This document shows positions 1 to 12,900 of a stretch of 28,917 bases of DNA, piece by piece. The stretch's first letter is position 1. Every line of letters begins with the position of its first letter. This DNA comes from a virus. Both the position numbers and the translations under genes were made by a program. Below the pieces are notes generated by a model that worked only from the letters and a program-made list of their open reading frames with translations, was not told the DNA's origin and did not search any database. Where the stretch lies: positions 1 through 28,917 of the IMG/VR virus record IMGVR_UViG_3300021962_000485; one strand, written 5' to 3'.

Positions 1-1
1 T

Positions 2-883
2 GGAAGAGTATATTTGGCAATTAAACCAACAAATGGACCATTTTTATCAAATAGTGCAAAGAATGAAATAAGAACTAGATTACGTCAGTATGCAGTTGCG
101 GGGATTCAACCAGAAATTGTTGATCTTAAATACCTATACTTAGAAACTGACGTTGTTGCATATTACAATACCAATCTAGCACCTAGTCAATCATTTGTAA
201 CATCAATAATATCCCAAAATATAGAGGAGTATGCAAGGTCTCCTGAACTAAACACTTTTGGAGCAAGATTTAAGTATAGTAAGTTCTTAAAACTCGTTGA
301 TGATAGCCACCAATCAGTAACTTCCAACATTACTAGAGTTGTAATGAGAAGAGATATGAGAGTTGCTGCAAATTCTTTGGCAGAATATGAACTATGCTAT
401 GGTAATGAGTTCCACATTAGTAATGAATCTGGGTATAACATTAGATCTAGTGCATTTTATGTTAGTGGATACCCATATCCAGTGTATCTTGGTGATATGC
501 CAATCATGACAAATAGAAGATATGGTAGATTGTTCCTTTTCAGACTCAACTCTGCATCAGATCCCCAAATCGTAAGAGATTCAATTGGTCAAGTTGACTA
601 TATGCGCGGTGAAATTAGATTAAATCCAATCAACATTACAAGTTCTTCAATTAATGATGATATCCCTATTGTACAAATATCAATAGCACCACACTCAAAT
701 GATGTTATTGGATTACAGGATCTTTATTTGCAGATAGATATTAATAGCAGCACTGTTAGTGCTTTACCTGACACGATTTCTTCTGGTGCTGATGTATCAG
801 GAAGCAATTATATAGTTTCTTCAAGTTATTCAAACTCCAGTCTAGTACGTGGAGTTCCTCTAACTTCAACAGCATCAAACTAA
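2..883 (+). CDS. gp6: Baseplate wedge protein gp6, C-terminal part (5' end outside window)
   Basis: This is the last 293 residues of a T4 gp6-type baseplate wedge protein. In T4, gp6 dimers form the inner ring of the baseplate and bind gp7, gp25 and gp53. The frame is open from base 2 (reading GRVYLAIKPTNGPF), so the TTG at 14 is an internal Leu codon, not a start. Around residues 120-215 there are features I recall from cyanophage gp6 C termini: a YPYPVYLGDMPI stretch, then VDYMRGEIRLNPINI, then a beta-rich segment reading QDLYLQIDI. The tail is Ser-rich. T4 gp6 is 660 residues, so over half the protein is probably upstream. A 43-base gap separates it from the gp7-like gene, matching T4 order 6-7-8. 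The call rests on recalled likeness and position; no search was run. Confidence 0.85.
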   Translation, partial: GRVYLAIKPTNGPFLSNSAKNEIRTRLRQYAVAGIQPEIVDLKYLYLETDVVAYYNTNLAPSQSFVTSIISQNIEEYARSPELNTFGARFKYSKFLKLVDDSHQSVTSNITRVVMRRDMRVAANSLAEYELCYGNEFHISNESGYNIRSSAFYVSGYPYPVYLGDMPIMTNRRYGRLFLFRLNSASDPQIVRDSIGQVDYMRGEIRLNPINITSSSINDDIPIVQISIAPHSNDVIGLQDLYLQIDINSSTVSALPDTISSGADVSGSNYIVSSSYSNSSLVRGVPLTSTASN

Positions 884-926
884 AAGTTTACCGACTAATC
901 CTTATCAATTCTATTAATGTCGTAAA

Positions 927-3900
927 ATGATATCAACAGAGAGAACCAGAGTAAAAATTAAAGAAGTTGTTTCTTCACAACTCCCAGGTTTTGTTAGAGA
1001 TGGATATCCTCTACTAGCAGAATTCGTACAAGAGTATTATTCTTCACAGGAGTACTCTGGGTCTCCACTTGACTTACTACAAAACATAGATCAATATTTT
1101 GATCTAGAATCATTGACCAATCACACAAAAACATGTGTGTTGGATGGGGACATTCAATCTTTTGATACAACTATTTCAGTCGTCTATGATCCATCACAAG
1201 ATTTGTTGGGAACTTATGGATTTCCTGATAGATATGGTCTTCTGAAAATTGATGATGAAATTATTTTATATAAATCAAAAACTCAAACATCATTTACTGA
1301 ATGTGTACGTGGTTTTAGTGGAATTACGAAATATGGTAGAGGTAATAACCCAGAACAACTAGTATTTGCAGAGACAAATTCTGCAAGACACGCAGATGAA
1401 TCAACAATTGAAAACCTAAGTGTTCTGTTTTTAAATGAATTTTTAAGAAAACTAAAAGATCAGTTCTTACCTGGATTTGAAGATAGAGATATTTCCCCTC
1501 AAGTCAATCAAAAGACTCTCATATCTAGAATCTCGGATTTTTATGATTCAAAAGGCACGGAAGAGTCCGTTAAGATTCTTTTTGGTGCTTTGTATGGAGA
1601 AGATATAAACATAATAAATCCAAAAGACTTTTTAATTAAACCTTCGGATGCAATTTTTAGAAAAACCAAAGACCTCGTAGTAGAGGCACTTGAAGGCGAT
1701 CCTTTAGATCTAAAGAATAGAATTCTTTTTCAAGATTCGGTTTCCAAGTATGGAATTAGACGTTCGGAAGCACCAGTTGCAGATGTAGAAATTATAAAAA
1801 CTACAAATAAAAATTATTATAGAATTAAGTTAGATTATGAGTACGACCAAGAAAATAGTCCATCTGAGTCAATATCTGCACCATTTTCTTCACATCCTTA
1901 TACAAAATCAACCTCTGTAGTATCTTCTGGTTCTACCGTTCTTGACGTTGATTCTACCGTTGGATTCCCAACATCTGGTAATTTGGTAGTTTCGTTATCA
2001 AATGGATCAACACAAACTCTTTCATATACATCAAAGTCTTTAACTCAGTTTTTTGGAGTTGATTCAACCTCATCTTCTGTTAGTATTGGATCAACCGTAA
2101 GACTTAATGTTAATGCTTATGGATATCCAGGGATTTCAACATCAGATGTTGTTAGAGTTAGGATTGGTTCTGTATTAAAAAATGTAGAGAATTTAGATGA
2201 TGGATTTTATCTTTCTAAAGATGACAGAGCAAGAATAACATTTCCCGGAATTGCAAACACAACATCAAAAGCAAACAATTGGATTTTAAACACTCCAATC
2301 AAATACACACTATCCGATCTTTCCTTAATTGATAACTCTAATTTTACTTACAGAGTTAAAACTTATGATGATAATATCTTTACAGTTGGTGATAGTGCTA
2401 TTCTCTCCGATACAATTGCATCCACTATTGAGTGTAGAGTTGTATCTATAATTGATAGAAAAACTTTTACAATTAGAGGACCTGGTGCGGTTCCACAGTC
2501 CAATATCTATAGAATTGAAAGAAAGATTAAAAAGTCTTCTGTAAGTTCTACAAATACAAGGCATTCATATATCAATAATTACAACTCAGATATCCAAAAT
2601 ATATACTCAAACTTCTCAAATGATGTTTTAGTTGCTTCACCATCAATACCGTTCTATAAGAATCAACCTCTATCTTTTTACGATAGAGTAATTCCTTTGA
2701 ATGGTTCTTTTAGTGGAGACACTTTATCAGTTTCTGGAGTTTCTGATCATGGATTCCAAACTGGTGACTCCGTTTATTACAAACCAGGACTACTACCCGT
2801 AGACATAAACGGAGATGGTGTAACTGATTTAAAAATTGAGAGTAAATTTGAAAACTTTAATGAAGGAACATATTTTGTTAAGAGAATAAATCCAAATCAA
2901 TTAAAATTAGCAAGAAGTAGGGCTGATATTTCAAATGATAACTTTTTAAATATTTCTGGAATTGTAACAGCAAATTATATTCAACCTCTATTGTTTAAAG
3001 ATGGTTCAATAAAACCACAGAATTTGCTAAGATTATTAACAAATCCCGACAATGAAAGTGGAACGTATGTAACTCCAACAGATTCTAGTATTGGAATTTT
3101 CGTTAATGGAGTAGAACTAACAAATTACAAATCTTCTGACTTTGTTAGATATGGTGAAATTGAAAGTGTTGATGTAACGAAAAGTGGAGATGGGTATGAT
3201 GTAATTAATCCACCAATTTTAAGAATATATGATTCTATTGGAATTGGGGCAACTGGAACTGCTTGTATTAAAGGAAATCTGAAGAGAATTGAAGTCATAG
3301 ACACTGGTTTTGATTATGTGTCAGATCCAGTAGTTGATATTACTGGAGGAAATGGTATTGGTGCAGAGGCAAGAGCTAGCACTTCTCTAATTACTCATTC
3401 CGTACCATTCTTTGCCACAGAATCATCTGCATATGTTGATATCACAAATAACACCATTGGTTTCTCAACATATCACAAATTTAGATCAGTTGAAAGAGTT
3501 GTATATAAAACTCAGGGTGAAACTGGAATAACGGGATTGACTACAGATGCATTTTATTATGTAAAAGTTGTTGATGGGCAAACAATTAAACTTTTCTCAA
3601 ATGAAAATGATGCTTCGCTTGGTATTAACACGGTTTCCTTAAATGGATATGGAACAGGAGTTCATAGAATAGAATCCGTAGAAAAGAAAAGAGTTGTTAC
3701 AAGCATTTCAGTTGTAAATTCTGGTCAAAATTATGAAAATAAAGAGAGATCTTGTAATCAGGTTGGTATAAACACCGCGTTAGGTCAGATTAATATTGAG
3801 AATCATGGTTATAATTCTGGAGAGGTTATTGTATATTCTACGACGGGTAATGTAATTTCTGGATTATCTACTAGTCTAAAGTATGTTGTAACAAAGGTAG

Positions 3901-6900
3901 ATAATAATAATTTTAAATTATCGCAGGTTGGTATTGCTTCTACTAACAAATACTTTTATTATGAAACAAGACAATATGTAAATATCAAATCAACTGGAAG
4001 TGGTTTGCATACTTTTAACTATGAACCAATAAGTGTATCAATTTCAGGAAGAATTGGAGTATCTACTCTAACAAATCAAAACTTTAATGCAGTTTTACAA
4101 CCAATTTTTAGAGGAGAAATTGACTCTATAAATCTAAAAACTGGTGGTACTAACTATGGATCTTCTGATATTTTAAACTATGATAGGCAACCAAATTATG
4201 AATTTTTAAGTGGAAAGGATGCAGAGTTAATACCAATTATCAATAATGGATCAATAACTGAAATAGTTGTCAATTATAGTGGAGAGCAGTATAATTCTCC
4301 ACCAGACATAGTTGTTCGCGGAAATGGTAGATATGCAACACTAACTCCAGTAATAGTAAATGGTAGAATAACTGAAGTAAAAGTTGTAAATGGCGGTTCT
4401 GGATATGATCAAACAACATCATTATCTGTTGTCCCCTCAGGAGATGGGGCGAACATAAAATTCAATATCAAGCAGTGGAATGTTGACCTATTCCAAAAGA
4501 GTTTGAATATTATTTCTGATGATGATGGAATATTAAAGAAAGGATTAAATGATAGATATGAAGTTCAATATTCTCACGTATACACCCCAAGAAAACTGAG
4601 AGAATCTGTTTATCAAAAAACACAAGATAATCAGGTTAGATATGGAGTTTTTGATCTTCAAATTGTAAATGGTCAAGAGTCAATATCTAGGTTCCACTCG
4701 CCAATTATTGGGTGGGCATATGATGGAAATCCAATTTATGGACCGTATGGTTTCACTTCAAGAACTGGCGGAACTGTAAGATTAATGCAATCTGGATATG
4801 AATTAGTCAATAGACCAAACAGGCCAGCATTCCCACTTGGTTTCTTTGTTGAAGACTATGAATACAATAACTCCGGAGACTTGGATGAGCACAATGGAAG
4901 ATATTGCGTAACTCCAGAATATCCAAATGGAACTTATGCATATTTTACAACAATTGAACCATCAACAGTAGAATCTGTAGCGCCATTTGTTGGATATAGA
5001 AAACCAGTTTTCCCATACGTAATAGGAAATACATTTAAGTCTAAACCAATACAATTTAACTTTGACAAACTTTCAAATCAAGATGATTTTAATTTAGTAT
5101 CTCCTCAAAATTCAGAAACTGAAAAGAATTATCCAGGTCCTTGGTTAAGAAACACAAACTATTATAATTTACAAAGTGATAATACAACATATGAATATTT
5201 CAATTCACCTTTAAAGGACAATAATTACACTGCAACAATAAAAGCAGCATCTGACGGACAAGTTGAGAACATTGAAATTATATCGTCTGGAAGTGGTTAT
5301 AAAGTTGGAGATAAAGTTGTATTTGACAATTCTGGCACAGGTGGAAACGCAGCATCTGCATTAGTAAGTGAAGTTAATGGAAAAAATGTTGTTTCTGTAA
5401 GTGCAGCTTCAACAATTATATACAATGTTGAAGTTTCACCAATTAATGCTGATGGTGGATATATTGCAATTGCAGAATCTCCACATCAATTATCAAACAG
5501 CGATTTAATAACAATCACTGGTATCAATACATTTTCCTCCAGAATTACCGGATCTTATAATATTGGTGTTACAAGTGAAAGATATTCACTATCATCTGCA
5601 ATTGGTAACACTTCAGTAACTGGAATAGTAACTTTCTTATCATTATCCGGTAACTTAAATCAATCAAAGATAAGAGAAAATGATGTTTTACAGATTGATT
5701 CTGAAAAAGTAAAGATACTGAACATTGACTTCAATTCTTCAAGGGTTAGAGTTTTAAGAGCAGTTGAGGGAACTTTAGGAGCAGCACATACCGCAACTAC
5801 TCCACTAATTGAAGTTCCAAGAAAGTTTATTTTTACCTCCTCACCAGAATCTAGAGTACTGTTTGAGAGAAATAAGCAAATATATTTTAATCCATCAGAA
5901 TCAGTTGGTCTTGGCACATTAAGTGGTGTTGGAATTGGTTCTACAATAGTTTTCTCAAATGTTGGTGCAGGTATAAGTCAAATTTTTATACCAACTAGAT
6001 CAATTTACTTACCACAGCATGGTTTATTGACAGGAGAATCTGTTATTTACTCTAATAATGGCGGAGAATCCATCTCCGTTTCCAATGGATCTACAAGTTT
6101 TAGCATTCAAGATTCTTCTGTTGTTTATGCAGCAAAGATTTCAGAAGACTTATTGGGAATTTCTACAGTAAGGATTGGGGTTGGAACTACAGGGACTTTT
6201 GTTGGCGTTGGTAGTACAAATTCTGGTCAGGAATTGCTTTATTTTGTTGGATTTGGAAGTGGAGTATACCACAGCCTGAATACAAACAAACAAAATTCCG
6301 TTAAGTGTCAGATCACAAAGAATGTAGTTACTGTTTCTACAGCATCAACTCATAATTTAGCAAAATCAGATACGGTAAAATTAACGGTAAGACCTTCAAC
6401 TACTACAAATGTTGTAGTTAAATACAACGATTACAATAGAAGAATTGTAATAAATCCAAGAGATTTTACAGCATCTGATATTAATACAACTGAGGATACG
6501 ATTTACATTTCAAACCACAATTTGAGAACAGGTGATGCTATTATCCATACCGCAACATCACCAGCTGGTGGATTAGAGGATCAGAAGATTTATTATGTAA
6601 TAAACCATACGAAAGATTCTATTAAACTATCAAATTCCAAATATGGAACTGAATTGTTTGAGCAAGATATTGTTGACATAACTTCAACATCTTCTGGAAC
6701 TATATCACCAATCAATCCAAAAATAAATGTCTATAGAAATAGTAGGGTAGTTTTTGATCTATCTGATTCATCACTATCTTCTCTATCAGCATCAACTTTA
6801 TACTCTTCATTTGAGTTTAAGTTATACAATGATGAGCAATTCACTCAAGAATTTTTAGGAACTCTTGCAGATAATTCTTTTAATGTATCAAGTTCTGGGC

Positions 6901-9900
6901 AAGTTGGCATATCTTCAAATGCAACTTATACATTGAATATTGATGATAGGGTTCCATCAAGACTATTCTACAATTTAAATCCAGTTAATAAAAACTTTAG
7001 TTCTTCTGAAAAAGTAGAAATTGTCCTAGACGAAAATGTTGTTGATAACAATTTGCTGAATATCATTGAAAGTGGATACTCTGGATCTCATACGGTTTCT
7101 GGAATTGGAAGCACGACATTTGAATATTACTTAACAGAAGTTCCAGAAGCAACCTCTTATACTTCAAGTCAGGGTAGTCTAGTATACTCCACAACATCAT
7201 TGCAGGCATCTGGTGGAATTTCCAGTGTTAAGATTAACTATGGGGGATATGGATACACTCAAATTCCAGGAATATCTACAATAACTACATTAAATGGATC
7301 TGGTGCATCTCTTGAGCCATTTAGTTCTGGAATAGGAACTATTCTTTCAATATCTCCAGATTTAATTGGATACGATTACCCAACAGATAAAACCTTAAGA
7401 CCTTCTTGCAATCTTCCAGAAGTGTTTAAGGTATTACCATTGAACATTTTGAGTTTTGTTGGCGTATCTTCCGCTGGAAATGGTTATTCAATATCACCAA
7501 GTCTTATTTTAATAGATCAAGCTTCAAATGAAGTTGTAAGAGATGTTGATTTGAGATATACAATAGGAAAAACCTCAGTTGATATCTTAAAAAATACAAG
7601 TGGAATAAATGGTCAACCAAAAATAATTCCAATTAACAACTCTAATGGCGTTAGAATTAAGTCAATAACTTTTGATGCGTCAACAAAAGATGTTTCTGTT
7701 GGACTTAATACTGGGTTTAGTAACACTTTCCCATTCTCTGTTGGAGATAAAGTTTTAATTGAAAATGTTAGTGTCGGTGTTGGAACAACTGGAAAAGGTT
7801 ATAATTCAGAAAATTATAATTATAATCTGTTTACGCTAACAAATGTCCCCGCAGGAACGACTGGTCTGGGTGGAAATGTGGGAGTTGTTACTTTTAATAT
7901 GGGAGATTTCCTAGAAGCAAATGAGTTTCCTGGCAATTTTGATTCAATTAATTCTTATGGAAGAATAATTGCAGAAAAAGATTTTCCAATTTTTGACATT
8001 CAACTCAAGAAAAACTCTTTTGCTAAGGGAGAGACTATTGTTTCTGAAGATAAGATTGGTAGAGTTGAAAGTTGGAATGATAAGATTAATATTCTAAAAG
8101 TTTCTTCTACAAGAGAGTTTGTACCAGGAGATGTTATTAGAGGATTGGGTACTAAGGCAACAGGAATTGTTGGACAAAAATATAATTTTAATGCATACGT
8201 TGATACTGATGCAACCTCTGAAATTGTTATTGGTTGGACAAATGAAACAGGATTCTTAAACAGCAATCTCCAAAGAATACAAAATAATGAATACTACCAA
8301 AACTTCTCATATTCAATAAAATCAAAAGTTCCCTTTAGTGATTGGGATAATGTTGTAAGTTCTCTCGCACACAATGCAGGATTTGTAAAATTCTCAGATC
8401 TCCAAATGGAATCTTTATCTGAGAGAGGTGTAACTGTTAACACCGAGAACTCGGGAAGTACCGTTGATACAATTAATGATTTTACAAGTCAGGTTGATTT
8501 GTCTTGCTATCAAGATTATGATGCAGTTTCCGAAAACAGACTGCAAATTTCTAATAGAGTTGTTTCTTCTGAAATTTATTTTTCGGAGAGAGTTCTTACT
8601 GATTACTTTGAATCTGTAGGAAATAGAGTATTAACTATTGATGATATTAGCGATCAATTTAATAGTGATCCAAGACCAACACCTTACAGCATTATTGATC
8701 AATTCAGTATTAACGATAAAGTTAAAAAATATTTTACTTATATTAGAGATAAGAGGTTTACTGGTGAAAGACAGGCATTAATAGTTGATGTTGTCCATAA
8801 TGGATCAGTTGCATATTTGAATCAGTATGGAAGAGTTGAAACTTCATATGATATGGGAAGCTTTGACGTGTCATTTAGTGAATCTGATGGTTATCTTCTG
8901 TTCTATCCAACTTTATATGAGATTAATGACTTTGATCTTAGTTATTTGTCTTTAGATATTTTTGGTGCAATTAGTGGAATTGGAAGCACAACACTTGGAG
9001 ACACTGTTGAAATAAAATCACAACAAGTTTCTATTTCTCCAGCATCAACAGGAACTATTGTTTCTATAGGAACATCTTTTAGATCTTCAAAAGTTATAAC
9101 TCAAATTAATAGCAGTGATGGAAGACAAGAGATTGATGAATTAAATATTATTCATGATGGAACTGATGTCCAACTCTTAGAATATGGACAAATGACTACA
9201 TCAAATACTGATTCATATGAACCATCTGGTCTTGGTACATATTATGCTTACATTTCTGGATCTTTATTAAATGTGGATTTCACCCCAGTTTCAGGAATTG
9301 GAGTTACTGTAGATAGTATACAGATTTCTATTGCAAATACCTCTTCCACAGGAGTTTCTACGGTATCTTTTGGATTTGATAATCAAACTGTTGCATTTAT
9401 TGATTCAACTATTACAGCAATAGCTTCTACTTCTTCACCAACGGAAAATGTAATTGCAAAATATAATAATGATGTCGCAAGTGAATCTCAAAATGATGCA
9501 TCATATTTTGTTGTTTGTGTAGAAGATGTAACAAATGGAAATTATCAAGTTTCTGAAGTAATCGTTGTTGATGATGAAACAGAGGCATATATTACAGAAT
9601 ATGGAAATGTTAATATTGGATCTGGCATAGGAACAATAGGTGCTGGTGCTGGAACAACATTTACCAATCTGTATTTTACTCCAGTTCCTAACATTGATGT
9701 GCAAGTAAGAGTTTTCCAAGCATCTCTTGAACTAATAAATCCAACAGTTCTTACTCCCCAACTAGAGTTAGATTTAAATAATGCTAAGATAACAGTTGGA
9801 TTTGGTAATTATACAGGTACTTTCTCCGATGTTAAGAGAGAGTTTGGATTATCACATGGTGGCAGAAATATTTTCCAAAGAGATTTCTTAGGAAATGAAA

Positions 9901-12900
9901 CAACTGTAGTTGATGTTACAGAAGATACGATCGTTGTTCCTGAACATTTCTTCGTTACTGGAGAAGAATTAACTTACACCTTCTCAGGAATAGGAAATAC
10001 TCAAGCAATTGGAATTGGAACCACTGATTTTGGTGTTGGAATAGGAACGACAGACAAACTTCCATCAACAGTCTATGCAATTAAACTTGATGAAAGAAGA
10101 ATTAAACTAGCAAGAAGTGCAGAAGATGCTTTAAAAGCAACTCCAGTTGCATTAGACATTACCAATGTTGGAATAGGAACCTCACATACATTTACAGCAA
10201 GTAATCAAAATGGAAGATGTTTAGTAGCAATTGACAACTTTATACAATCCCCAATTGTTCCAACTTCTGTAACTACTGGTCTATCAACTAATATAACTCT
10301 CACCGATGATATAATTAAATTCACGGGAATAAACTCATTCTTTGGAGGGGATCTCATTCAGATTGATGATGAGATTATGAGAATACGTAGTGTTGGATTT
10401 GGTAGTACTAATCAAATTTTGGTTAGAAGACCTTGGATGGGCACTGGACTATCAACTCACTCACAGTTTGCCACCGTGACAAAGGTTCAGGGTAATTATA
10501 ATATTGTAAAAAATAATATTCATTTTGTTGATGCACCAAGAGGTCCAATTCCTATTGGAAGTTCCACAAATCCACCAGATGAAAGAGATTGGACTGGAAT
10601 AACTACACATTCCAAATTCCAAGGAAGAACGTTCTTAAGAAGTGGAATTACTAATTCAACTGAAGAAACTTATACCAGAAATTATATCTTTGATGATATT
10701 TCCGAACAGTTTGATGCAACTTCTAAGACATTTACTTTGAAGTCTAATGGACAAAATATTGCAGGATTCTCAACTAACAATTCAATTATTCTTGTAAATG
10801 GAATATTCCAGGGTCCACAAGGAACTCTAACACCAACTCAAGATTATGAACTTACCGAAAATTCTGGAATAACAAGCATTACTTTCTTAGGTGCAGCAAC
10901 ATCAACATCATCCGATCCGAACAGTGCAACAGTTCCAGTTGGTGGAGTTATCATTTCTGTTGGATCTACTGGTGGATTTGGATATCAACCTTTGGTTTCG
11001 GCAGGAGGAACTGCGATTGTATCTATTGCAGGTACAATCTCATCCATTAGTATTGGTAACAGTGGATCTGGGTATAGAGCTGGTATTCAAACAGTCGTAA
11101 ATGTTGGTGTTTATACATCATCGGTTGGAACGCCAAATATAGAATTTATTGGAACTGCAGCGGTAAGTAATGGAAATATCGTAAGTGTTTCTGTTACCAA
11201 TCCAGGATCTGGTTATACATCAACAAATCCACCAGTTGTTGTTTTTGATGCTCCACTATCATACAGCAATATACCTTTAATTTACAGTTCTTTAGGAACA
11301 ACTGGATTTGGAACAGAAGCAACGGTTGATATTGTTGTTGGTCAAGGATCTAGCGTAATTGATTTTGAAATTTCCAATCTAGGATACAGATACGGAAATA
11401 ATGAGATATTAACTGTTCAAACAGGAGGATTAACTGGAATTCCAACTGATGTTTCAAAAACCTTCTCGGAATTTCAGATTACTATTGAAAAAACTGCTTC
11501 AGACGCTTTCAGTGGATGGAATGTGGGAGAACTTGAGGTTCTAGACAAAATTGAAGATAAATTTGATGGTATTAGAAGAAGATTCCCAATCAGTAAGAAT
11601 GGATCACCAGTAACAATACGATCAAAACCAGGATCAAATGTTGATGCACAAACGACCCTTTTAATTTTCTTAAATAATGTCTTACAAGTTCCAGGAGAAG
11701 GTTACACATTTGAAGGTGGAAGTGTAATTACTTTTGCCGAAGCACCAAATCCACCAGTTGATGGAATTGAAGGGACTGGAGATAGTTGCAAAATTATTTT
11801 CTACAAGGGAAGTGGAGAGATTGATGTTCAGTTTGTTGATGTAATTGAAACTGTTAAGGTCGGTGATACTTTAACAATCAATGATAGTCAATCACTATGT
11901 GTTGCATCAATACAGCAAGATGAAAGATTATTAACCGAAGTTATTTCTTCAGATACTGTTGAGACTGCACCATACATTGGTCCAGGAATTACTGATGATG
12001 TTAACTGCATTAGACCAGTAACATGGTGTCAACAAAGAAGTGATAGATTGGTTAATGGTATTGTCGTTGGTAAGAGCAGGGTTATCTATGAACCACTTGT
12101 TAATCCTTCAGCAACTATCATTCAAAGCGTCGGCACAGGATCTACTGTAATATTTGTAGATAATATCAAAACTTTCTTTGATCCAGATAATGAAAATCAA
12201 ACTTCACTAAATCAGAAAAAGATTTTGATTGTATCTAATGATGAAATTGTTTCAGCAGCTGCCACCGCAGTTGTCTCTGTTGCTGGCACTGTCGCATCAG
12301 TTGCTATATCCACTGGTGGTAAAGGTTACTCCACAACTCCAGCAGTTTCAATTGCAAATCCTGTTGGATTGGGAACAACTCAAAGAGCAGTCGCAACTGC
12401 TTCAATAACTTCTGGAATAGTTACATCAATTGTTGTTTCTTATGGTGGAACTGAGACTGGAACTGCATACACTTCAACAAATCCACCAGTTGTACTAATT
12501 GAACCACCATCACCAACATATGAAGTTAATAATACATCATTACTAACGGGTGACTTTGGAACAATAATTGGAGTTTCAACTACATCTGTAGGTGTTGCAT
12601 CAACTGGAATCGTATTTAAACTTTACATTCCAGAAGATTCATATTTGAGATCATCTTATATTATGGGAAGTTCTGGTATAACTACAATTAGTGGTATTCA
12701 AACAGGATATTACTTTGTTGCTTATAACACAAATGTTGGAAGTGGAGCAGGTGTAACATCACTTTATAGCAACGGAAGTGTTCTGGGAATTGGTACTCAG
12801 TTCTTAGATAATGTTTATGAAGTTGCTGCTGTTTCTGTTGCGCAAACCACTTTACCTGGAGTTGGAGTTACTTATGTTGCTGAGGTAACGGTTAGCGTAA

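Larger units (their letters stand above)
2739..10200 (+). repeat. Dispersed HG-TGD protein repeats (about 7 copies in the giant gp7-like protein)
   Basis: A diverged module of about 65-90 residues recurs at about residues 605-670, 850-917, 957-1032, 1698-1786, 1864-1929 and 3007-3090, with shorter variants near 1517-1570 and 1806-1850. The pattern is HG-x-x-TG-(D/E)-x-V-x-Y, then a Gly-rich stretch, then YYV-x-x-V or its equivalent, then (I/L)KL, then a closing G-x-H. Clear copies begin HGFQTGDSVYY, HGYNSGEVIVY, HGLLTGESVIY and HNLRTGDAIIH. Two copies end in KLARS. Copies are diverged at DNA level, so this is an old protein repeat, not a recent DNA duplication. Confidence 0.65.

Noticed and set aside
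14-883. A complete gene starting at TTG 14
   Set aside because: The frame stays open to the window edge and the text matches the interior of gp6, so this is a truncated gene, not a new start.
10891-11100. 69-codon plus-strand frame inside the giant gene
   Set aside because: Out-of-frame Gln/Leu-rich shadow within the conserved reading frame.
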